The position numbers and the translations under genes were made by a program. Below, piece after piece: positions 55,938 through 64,000 of a DNA stretch of 64,000 bases. A model generated the notes under the pieces. That model searched no databases and had not been told where the DNA came from. It worked only from the letters and a program-made list of their open reading frames with translations. Numbering within the stretch: the first letter of the stretch is position 1; each line of letters starts with the position of its first letter. The DNA comes from Rhynchonema sp. JSB1_4. Taxonomy: Eukaryota > Nematoda > Chromadorea > Monhysterida > Xyalidae. The stretch spans positions 23,498 to 87,497 of the forward strand of contig JASAMV010008343.1 of assembly GCA_030248065.1 (NCBI GenBank). Direction: 5' to 3'.

Positions 55938-56860
55938 GTCAATATTTTGCATAAGGCTTTTTAAGGAGGAAACTGCGTGGTGAGCAACTGCCAAACTGCG
56001 TGCATTGTGAAACTCGGCTAATATACCGCTTTTTTGGAAACAATGGCAAGAAAGTTTTGCTGCGTTGAATTAGTTCATAGCTATTATATGTTTCCGTTAC
56101 ATAACGTGTGCCCTTTTCTCCGATTTTGTACGTGTAATCCATGCTATATGATTGGTTTACCATGATTGTACTTTGTTTTTCAAGTTACTCTCGTTCACTA
56201 CACTAGGTTTGTGACGAAAGGCGATCGGTGGTCCAATTGTTTAATGGGCGGATCGTAATGTTTTTTTGTTGAACAACACCATTTATGGGATACCTTTTCT
56301 CTCTTGCATTGTCATTTTTTTGCCTTGTTGAATCATTGTTGTGTGACGGTCGGTAGATAAGCATTCTCACTGTCCAAAAATGCCTCACCGGAGTAACCCG
56401 TGTGTATTATGGTCAAGGTGTTTTCTGGCTCACCAAAATTCTATTAGCATATTGTAATGCATCCCTGGTGAAAAAAATAGAGTGGGACAATTGAACTAGA
56501 CCATTCTCGATCTTTCATATTTATCCTGAACAACAAACGGATTCTGCAACAACAAACAAAGAACCAAAACCTATCATTTCAATTCTCACTCAGCGTTTGG
56601 TCATCTAACCCGAATTCGTTTCGAAAGAAAAAGAGAAGTGTTCACACAAAGTTTGTTAAAAAAACAGGCATAGAGCATGAAAAAGGCACGAACAATGAAC
56701 AGACCGTCCGTCACAAACAAAGACACAAAAGCAGACCAGATATAGGTGGACACATTGCGGCCAAAACCAACAAAAACATGAAATTGAAAGTGGGAATTAA
56801 CATGAACAACTACTAGCAATCCACTACTAGATTTTCAACTTTTATTTCCTATCCTTTCTA
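55938..56860. other. No gene recognised
   Basis: AT-rich, no exon chain or repeat supported. It should include the 3' untranslated region of the minus-strand gene ending at 56861. Confidence 0.4.
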
Positions 56861-58089
56861 CTAATCTCGCTTTTTTTTGGCCTTGTCGCTCACTTTCTTT
56901 TCGAGGCTGCGCAGTTGAGCACGAATCTGCTCGATACTGGCACGATCGTTGTCTGGAGATATGGCATCACGTTCGGCGCGAGCAGCTTCAGCGTGGACAT
57001 TGGTTATCACTTCTTCCAAATCGGCCGCTGTGACCTGATGGTAAGTAATGTCACTATGTTGAGTACTGTATCTCCGGTTCACAATGCTAGTGCATAGTTA
57101 TTGGCTAGACGTAAGATTGTTTGTGTCTACATATCCATAATTTTATGACACACATAGATTTCCACATCATTGTGAAGTAGGACAGATAAATGAACACCTT
57201 CAGCACATTACTGCTACGGGCGTGTTCAGTTTATTTATATGGACTAGGGTTGCACCTGAAGAAACGTCGAAAAATTCTTCGTCATCATTTGTGGTGCAGT
57301 TCGTGTCTAGCTTGTGGGTTGTTTCAGTGAGAATTCGGAAAGCTATTACAACATTTATGTGGTATATATTATCAACGGGACTAATATAAAAAATTTAGCC
57401 TTCGAGAAAATACTTGCTCGTCGATTTTCATGTTTTATCTTGCATTCACCACAAGACGCTAATTACTTGCTCACCTTGTGCCGACGCATCTCGGCATAGC
57501 AACGCGCTGATGCCAAAATTGCACCTGCCAATTTGTCCTTGCTTGCGACCAGCCTCTGAAAGATGAAATTCTGGAAAAGTAACGTCATGGTTCTCGAATT
57601 CCATTGAAGAAAGAACACCCTGATCACGGACAATGAAAAAAATAAAGGATATTTGTTCATTTTTGCAAAATTGTCCCTTGTGCGCATATCGAAACCAAAT
57701 CGCATCCATGTGTTAAAAGTTCTTTTTGGCCACATTGTGCGCGATCAGTGCGTCAGAAACAGGTGTGACAGGCTCCCACTCGCGTACATCCCTTCACTTT
57801 TGATGTTTCACTGACAACGTCACGACGAAAAATAAATTGACATTAATAGAGAATAGACGACCACTAGCATGCCTAGCCAATAACTCACTCGTTCGCAACA
57901 TAAAAGTTTCGAAGATATGAAGTGGAATAAATGAACTTACTCCATATTTAGCCATGGCGAATTCGGTGAGAGATTCTTGACACAATCGCTCATTCTGTGG
58001 CGAGAGCCAACGGTGCGACTTAAGAATCTTCTTCACACATTTTCGATATCCGATGATCGCGTTGAAATAGATAGCCGGTTTCGAGAACG
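56861..58089 (-). CDS. 3' part of a gene; helical protein with charged C-terminus
   Basis: Three exons join in phase: 57941-58089, 57475-57555 and 56861-57034 (stop). The gene starts further upstream, beyond the MITE at 58108-58541, where I could not find its other exons. The product reads AIYFNAIIGYRKCVKKILKS, then ESLTEFAMAKYGRLVASKDK, LAGAILASARCYAEMRRHK and a coiled-coil-like end with EQIRAQLRSLEKKVSDKAKK before the stop. The helical repeat-like character could fit a TPR-like or Bro1-like solenoid, but no diagnostic motif is seen, so no function is assigned. Confidence 0.6.
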
Positions 58090-58107
58090 CTGAATTATAG
58101 TTTCACT

Positions 58108-58541
58108 CAGTGGTGTCGTTGGGGGGGGGGGGGGGGGTTGGGGGGGGGCGGTCCCCCCCCCCTGGTATGGGGTATGGGAAATCGGCCGGGGGTATGGGGT
58201 ATGGGAAATTTTTCACTTTTGGAACAAGCACCCGTAAGAAATGACTTTTTGATCCCGAGAAGTACCAAAATTGGCCATTTTTCGTCCAAAAATGTCAAAA
58301 ATCGCTTGCTACCGCAAGAAAACTCTGTTTTAAGCACTTTTTAGACCAATTTTGGCACTTTTAGAAAATTTTTGGGGTCATTTTTTTCAAAACCCCCACC
58401 CTCGGGTATGGGAAATTTTTGAGTTTTTGGAGAAACCCCCCCCTGGTATGGGAAATTTTTGATTTTTGGGGGTATGTATGGGAAATTTCCCGAAAATTGG
58501 GCTGGGTATGGGAAAATTTCGATTTCTCAACGACACCACTG
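58108..58541. mobile_element. hAT-type MITE, CAGTGGTGTCG family, 434 bp
   Basis: Tips CAGTGGTGTCGTTGGG and CTCAACGACACCACTG with a perfect 8-bp duplication GTTTCACT at 58100-58107 and 58542-58549. The interior has GGTATGGGAAAT modules and an AAATCGCTTGCTACCGCAAG hairpin. It lies 19 bp upstream of an exon boundary, inside an intron. Confidence 0.9.
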
Positions 58542-58684
58542 GTTTCACTAAATGTAAGATGACATGCGTAACTACAGCCTGAACTTGAAAATACACCCTT
58601 CGAAGACAACGGCGCCCAAAAATATGTGAACATGATTGCAACACTCCGAAAAACAATTTGCCTGCACATTCCATTACTTGACCG

Positions 58685-58825
58685 AATCTGGAAATCCATC
58701 GGTTCGTTCTTGATGTTACACGGCCACGTTGAAATTTACGGCTGGTGAAAAAAAACCGAAAAATTTCAAGCGCTGCTGTGACACGAATAAGCTGTTTGAA
58801 GGTTTGACGCTACACTGACACCGAC
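58685..58825 (-). repeat. Dispersed repeat, partial copy 4
   Basis: On the minus strand it begins CAGTGTAGCGTCAAACCTTC and reads on through AGCAGCGCTTGAAATTTTTC to AACGTGGCCGTGTAACATCA, the same order as copies 1-3. Confidence 0.5.
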
Positions 58826-58964
58826 CTGAATGTTTGAGCTTGCAACCTTTGTCGTATATGTCCCTTCTGCAATCCCTGCCTTGCCTATGTCGGCGTAAAC
58901 ATTGTGAGCTGTTGCACTTCCTTTTTCAGTGCACTGTTGGACATTGCTGTCACTGTGGTGTCAA

Positions 58965-59125
58965 AGCCTATTCTTCTCACAGCAACGTTTCAAATTTTTT
59001 GTTTTTTTAGCAGGGCGAAATTTCAAGCGCGCCGTAAAACACGAGCAACCAAGCAATCGGTCCGCCAGATTAGGGTGGACTAACAGAATATTCAAAATTT
59101 ATTTATATGTACTTCCCCCCAAACA
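58965..59125 (+). repeat. Dispersed repeat, partial copy 5
   Basis: CAACGTTTCAAATTTTTTG, GCGCGCCGTAAAACACGAGC and CCAGATTAGGGTGGACTAAC follow the family order in plus orientation. It ends close to the stop codon of the minus-strand gene at 59126. Confidence 0.5.
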
Positions 59126-60670
59126 TCAAGCCTCCGCGAAGGCTTGTTGATCACTAACTTTAACCTGGAACATACGTTGAATTTTCTCGTTCTTTGGATA
59201 TCCCTCAGCTGCATCGTTCTCACTGTTCGAATCCTCATCGTCGTCACTCGCTTCACGGCTCTCTGCGCCCGAGTCTTCCGACTCTGTGATACAAACATTA
59301 TGAGTTTGACACAGAAGAACAGGAAGAAATGTTCCGGTGTGACACAGAGACGGAATAAACACTTTGATAACCATACCCACATAACTCACGGTGCTCTTCG
59401 CTGTCACTTTTGTGTCCCGTCTCGTTTGAACTGCTTTTGTCGTCCTCTTCACTGGACGAACGTTCTGAGGGACAATTGATACAATTTTTATAACCGTAAT
59501 CAGTGGTGTACCTACCCACGCCGGGCGGCAACATACTGTACCACCCAAAATGCGAGGCGGCAACCTACCTACTGTACCAGCCGAGCTCGGGGGGGGGGTC
59601 GTACCACTTGGGGGCGGGTCATCTGGAAACCGAAATTTTTTATTTCTAAATACTGAAGAAAATGTGGCCTAAAGCACTAATTTCGCGCGCAGCGCGCAAT
59701 TTTTCCCCTATTTGCAGACACATATGCTAATTTTATGCAATTTTAAGCTAAAAACGAATGTTTTCGGTGAAAAGTTAGGTGGGCGGCAACCTACCTACTG
59801 TACGAGGGGAGGGGCGGCAACCTACCTACTGTACGAGGCGAGGGCCGGCAACTTACCTACTGTACCTAGGGGGGGGCTCCCCCCCCCCACCTACACCACC
59901 GACCGTAATTAATATAGTGAATAATTGCACTAATCCAATAAAATAGGAAAATACAAAACTACCGTCTAGCTTCAAACAGACCGGTATCGTCCGACGACTG
60001 GTTGATCACAACTCGCTGTTTTTTCTTCTTTGGTCGACTTTCTTTGGCTTCGTTGTCGAAGAACGCATTTTGAACGGCACGCTTGTTCCGTTTCTTCACA
60101 GCCACTTTTCGCTCCAATGCGGTCACTGAATTGTGAGTATCCTTGTGCAAATTTCTGTGGTATCCACCGATGTACATTAGACACGTGATCTTTTCTTCGC
60201 AACATAAGCCTTTTCCAATTTTTTCGGAGCATATTTTGGTCATGTGCGCGTTTAAAAAAAAACGTTTCTTTAAAAAAAAACGATTTTTGAAAAAAAAACG
60301 TTTTTTGTTCAACCCCGATTGTTACACTAGTTTGAAGTATTTTGCCAAGTTCAGTTTCATGCAAAAGTAATCGTTCTTAAAAAATGGATGCAATTAGAGC
60401 CACCGACGACTTTAAGTGGAAAATTTTCCAGCTATAATCCACGAGCGGTTTATTCGCATCGGAACAGTCGGTTTAAGTGCAAAACTCCCGTACTTTTTAC
60501 CGGTTGTCATAATTTCCATGAAACAAACGTACTCGTAGCCTTTGACCCTGCACGCTGCCACTTGTTTGTCGATAATCCGGATGTACCCGGAACATCGTCG
60601 ACTTCACGACCAACATCATTGGACTGAGTGTCGGGTTCTTGGATGGAACGATCCGAATCCAACACTGCTT
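59126..60670 (-). CDS. 3' part of a gene; acidic Ser-rich nuclear-type protein
   Basis: Four exons join in phase: 60554-60670, 59982-60125, 59390-59464 and 59126-59283 (stop). Upstream exons were not linked. The product has a polar region (EPDTQSNDVGREVDDVPGTS), a basic block (ERKVAVKKRNKRAVQNAFF, SRPKKKKQRVV) likely to act as a nuclear localisation signal, and a long Ser/Glu/Asp tract (SSSEEDDKSSS, ESEDSGAESREASDDDEDSN) full of casein-kinase-2-type sites. It ends FQVKVSDQQAFAEA. The NAFFDNEAKES motif resembles acidic replication/checkpoint mediator proteins such as Claspin, but no conserved domain supports that. Two donors (GTGCAG at 60553, GTCTGT at 59981) are weak and were chosen for phase. 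The first intron listed 5' of 59390 contains a MITE. Confidence 0.55.
59501..59901. mobile_element. hAT-type MITE, CAGTGGTGTACC family, 401 bp
   Basis: Tips CAGTGGTGTACCTACC and CCACCTACACCACCG with a perfect 8-bp duplication ACCGTAAT at 59493-59500 and 59902-59909. Subterminal direct modules read GGCGGCAACCTACCTACTGT. It lies in an intron. Confidence 0.85.
60195..60319 (-). mobile_element. CAGGGTTGGGC-family MITE fragment
   Basis: On the minus strand it begins CGGGGTTGAACAAAAAACG, then T/A runs and ACCAAAATATGCTCCGAAAA, as in 55737-55937. The far end is missing. It lies in an intron. Confidence 0.55.
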
Positions 60671-62739
60671 CTGAATGAAAACGACACAAATATCATTCGA
60701 GTGCAAAAAACATCAAACGAACAAAGCCACATTTATCTCCTCTAAGTTTTTGCAAATTTTACCCTACTTCAGCCGCATGAAAGTGGCTAGCAAACGTAAC
60801 ACAATCGATCATTCAATTTGACTTCTGTGAAATAAAAGCTCGAAGACATGCAGTTCACCCGTTCACTAATGAAACCACACACCAAACGCTTATTTAGTAT
60901 GTTCGTTGTTTTGATGTTGCGTATCTTTTTCCTGAACCCTAAACTCCGCGAAATTTCTATCTTTTTCAGTTTTGTTTGCGCTTTTCCCTATTTCTTCCCT
61001 CATGGTTTGTATGCAACTGTCTCAGAACAAGCAGTACCATCACAATCGTTCGTCAACGGAGTCGCGTGAGCATCTTCCTTGCGTCCATCGTTCGAACTGC
61101 TTACTTCGTCAGTGTTTCGAATTTGTCGCGAAATCGACCTGATCCAACTCCATCCCTTACGACCGCCGCCTGAATGAATCAAATTAATGCAAACACATAT
61201 GAATACGGGCTTTTCGCCAGTCTCGTACCCCATCCCCAGTACCCCAGTTTGGCGAAAAATTTTCTCAGAATACCAAGCTGCCCGATTTTCGACACGAATG
61301 TCCATTTGACACGCGAGAATGGTCAGCATAAAAACCTAAATACAGCGCTACGCCTCGCCCCCCCCCCGTTAGGAATGCACTGGTCCTCGCGCTAGTGCAA
61401 CCTTACGCACTCTCTGTTCCCAATTGTTCCGAATCGATAGTTTGATAGGGGCCGTCCAATATCACTCCAAATTCCGATATCATGTTTCGACTCTGATTGC
61501 GGTATAGGCCTTCGGTCCACAAGAATACCGACCGATAAAACTTGTTAGCGCACATCATGGTCGTCATAGTTGTCTCGGATTCGAATTTTTCACCAAATTT
61601 TGCAAAATCAACGACAGCCGACCTGAACAAGCAAGAATACCAATTGGAAAATTATTTGCAGTATTAACGGTGGTACATATGCTTCTATTCACAACTACAT
61701 CTATTAGTGTTCGTATTCCTGCGCACGTGTCGAGGCCAAAAGAAAAAGCATAGGTACACTGGAGAACAAAATGAGAGAAAAAATGAAATGCTATTGAGCA
61801 ACGCAAAAAAGACCGTTCGCTACACAGGGCACAATGGGTGTATCGCCACCCAAAACGATAAAGGGAAAGATAACTACTGCACGGAAATGTTATATAAACA
61901 CACTTCACATTATTCATAAGCGTCGAGAACAAACATCTTGGATAAAAATGATCGTCAGAAGCACTAGTATTCAGCACCATGTTGTAATTAATCCACCACA
62001 ATCTCATGGACAACATCAATGAATAGTATTTACTTTTAGTTATCAAATTTAGAGCACTGCTGTAAACATCAACAATAAATTCGGCACAGCCACTTGCGTG
62101 GTTTCGGAGCTATGCGTAAAGGAATATTTTCGTTCTCGAGAACTGCTTGATAGCTTTCTTTCTTCGAAACGCATATCTCCATCCAGTGCGCTAGCTGGCT
62201 TTCTTGTTCCCGTGATTAAGTAGCAAAGCTCAATTTTAGTACCAAAAGAACCATCTTTTGGCTAAAAATCGCAAATTTTGTGCCGAATCGGGAAAAATAC
62301 ACATTTTAGCTTATTTTAAGATAATTCACCCCAAATTTTACACGCGTGCTTTGACTTGTGCACCAATCCTCCTCTCAAATCTGACTACGCCGTATCTACT
62401 TAGATAATTCCAAGTAGCTAACCTTCTTGCTCCCACTCAATACAGCACTCGTCGTAAACCTAGCAGTCCGCCTTCCACGAAGATGCACACGGTCCGCATG
62501 CTCCATTCTAATCCACTTTTGATCCACACAGCACAAAACGAGCAGTTTTCACTCTAATTGTACCAAACATCATCCCGTTTACCCGACGTAAGCATTTGAC
62601 ATTACATTTTGACGGATATTGCCACGTCAAACCGTCCGCAGCTTTCATTCCCACGCTTCGCTCAAATAGAACAAAGTACCATCCATGCAAGACTTGTGCA
62701 TGTCTCGACTCTAATCTTATCCATCGTACTGCTTCAAAA
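60671..62739. other. Possible unlinked minus-strand exons
   Basis: Two open segments with splice-like edges lie on the minus strand: about 61405-61630 (KFGEKFESETTMTTMMCANK and following, donor GTAAGG) and about 61098-61170 (acceptor CATTCAG, donor GTAAGC). Their phases do not join to each other or to the 60554-60670 exon, so they are left unassigned. Around 61330-61370 lies a relic of the CCGTAAAAACC family (TAAAAACCTAAATACAGC plus C-run). Confidence 0.3.
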
Positions 62740-62784
62740 ATGCAGCCGACTAGTGTGGTTCGTGATCTGTTGCACAACTACGTG
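62740..62784 (+). CDS. Candidate first coding exon of a plus-strand gene
   Basis: ATG at 62740 opens 15 codons (MQPTSVVRDLLHNYV) to a consensus donor GTGAGT at 62785. The downstream exons were not identified in the remaining 1.2 kb, so the gene would continue past the window or have a long intron. Nothing can be said about function. Confidence 0.4.
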
Positions 62785-62849
62785 GTGAGTTTCTTTTTTC
62801 AAAAGTGAACAAACATGCGCAGCTGAGGAAACAAAACTGCGACGACCGC

Positions 62850-63060
62850 GAAAGGAGGGGGCCTCCAACTTTGAACAAAAGTCATTTCATATACAAAATT
62901 TCAGCCACTTTTCCTCCTTTCAGCAAAAAAATTAATAAAAAGCAAGCATTTCCGAATTCTGATGATGTTGATCCAAAAGTGACTGCTTTTATATTTAGTG
63001 ATGCCTATTTGACATCTAAACTTGCATATTTTACTTAAAAATTCGAGGAGCATACCTAGG
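62850..63060. repeat. Decayed CAGTGTAGTTCC-family core
   Basis: GAGGGGGCCTCC followed by a stretch ordered like the family core (AAAAAAATTAATAAAAAGCA, GATGCCTATTTGACATC, ATTTTACTTAAAAATT). The tips are lost. Confidence 0.45.
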
Positions 63061-64000
63061 CGAAACGGGAACTGGGACATATCTAACATCGAGAGCTAAC
63101 ACAGCTAGACAAGGACAGCGCACCACCTGACCGACGAAATACACTACAATACAATATAATTCTGATTGACTGCGCAGGATAATAACAACTAGTCAAAAAA
63201 AGCATCACTTTCCCCCCAAGTGGTTCAGTTGGAAAAAGGCTGTGGGGAAAAATTGGGGTATTCAGAAGTTTTGCGCCAATGTTTCAGTCTCCATGTTTAG
63301 ACTAGGAGGTCAAACATTTCCGTCCCGCTCGTCCACTGAATCCGTTCCTCCACATCTTGCGTCGTGCAGGGTTCAAGGCGAAACACGCTTCAGGTGCCTG
63401 GCGTTTCCCAATTGACAGATAAACGAGAAATCATCGATATTTACTTAAATATTTCCACGAATACTCATTATCAAACAGTGCAACTAGCACACAATGTAGA
63501 AAATTTCACGCTACATTCATTGCAGATGGTGCTGTAGCCTAGAATTGCGTATTTAACCAAAAAAACAAGCGTAAAAGTCTGTTTCAGCAAAAAAATGTGC
63601 AAAAACGTTGAAAATATTGAAAAAAAGTTACAACAATCCCAGTAATTTGCTTCCTCTACATACATTATTTATTTTACAGAACATCCCTGATTATTTCACA
63701 GTCTCACAAGCAAATAATTCACCCAAATCCCTGCAATATAGACACTTTATGCAACAGTATTCATTTCTTGCACCATGGTTTCAAAATCACATGTAATCGA
63801 TATTTTAACAATACTGAAACATTAAACTACCTATAAACCTTAATATTTTTCTATATAAACCATTTTCACACCGAATTAAAAATTTCACCCACTCCCTCCA
63901 CTTCGTAATTTTTCAATCTCTGTTTCAAATTGCCGCGCTTGACAACGCAGGCAAATCGTGCGTCGCGCATGTATTCTTGCGTCGGCCGTTTACTTCGTCC
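63061..64000. other. No gene recognised (window edge)
   Basis: AT-rich sequence without a supportable exon chain or repeat. Confidence 0.4.

Noticed and set aside
62508..62777. 89-codon minus-strand open frame
   Set aside because: It overlaps the plus-strand ATG exon with a consensus donor, and neither a splice chain nor a motif supports it, though it cannot be fully excluded.

Overview
This is nuclear DNA from a eukaryote, most likely an invertebrate animal. Every gene I can assemble is split into short exons (about 45-300 bp) with GT-AG introns whose phases agree. Spaces between exons are filled with non-autonomous DNA transposons, foldback satellites and minisatellites. The gene set (an RPA2-type single-stranded-DNA-binding subunit, a deoxynucleoside-kinase-family enzyme, a 9-1-1/PCNA-like clamp fragment, a C3HC4 RING protein) is animal-like. 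Degenerate TTAGGC/GCCTAA hexamers at 44.9 and 45.5 kb recall the nematode telomere unit, but this is too weak to assign a phylum. No bacterial operon, phage, CRISPR array or rRNA was seen; tRNAs were not searched exhaustively.

Layout. 0.3-11.4 kb (+): a long multi-exon gene for an unrecognised protein with a basic C-terminus. Its introns hold a TTAA-flanked foldback element and a 2.4-kb inverted satellite. 11.95-16.2 kb (-): an RPA2 homologue of about 454 residues, with an intron carrying a 1.39-kb Tc1-type element. 16.5-18.9 kb (-): a 329-residue RING-finger protein. 18.9-25.8 kb: nested transposon graveyard. 26.0-36.7 kb (+): an 11-exon gene (471 aa, no family recognised); its 4.5-kb penultimate large intron contains a complete antisense gene for a 215-aa deoxynucleoside-kinase-like enzyme (32.3-34.1 kb) and a second satellite block. 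37.1-37.8 kb (+): a RAD1-like clamp fragment. 38-46 kb: satellites (132-bp, 37-bp, about 0.6-kb units) interleaved with exons of a (+) gene ending at 46.6 kb with a hydrophobic tail. 47.6-50.4 kb: a transposon cluster. 51.4-55.0 kb (+): a complete six-exon gene (245 aa, lysine-rich C-terminal half). 56.9-58.1 kb and 59.1-60.7 kb (-): 3' parts of two genes. 62.7 kb (+): first exon of another gene.

The main discovery content is the mobile DNA. At least five families of short elements have CAGTG, CAGGG or TAGGG ends and 8-bp target duplications (hAT-type). Others include a Tc1-type IR/DR element with TA duplication, a TA-flanked family with a paralogous empty site, and a TTAA-flanked foldback element. 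No transposase gene for any of them is in the window. RPA2, the clamp-like fragment and the kinase all belong to DNA replication/repair or nucleotide supply, but they lie on different strands with separate exon sets, so co-regulation is not shown.
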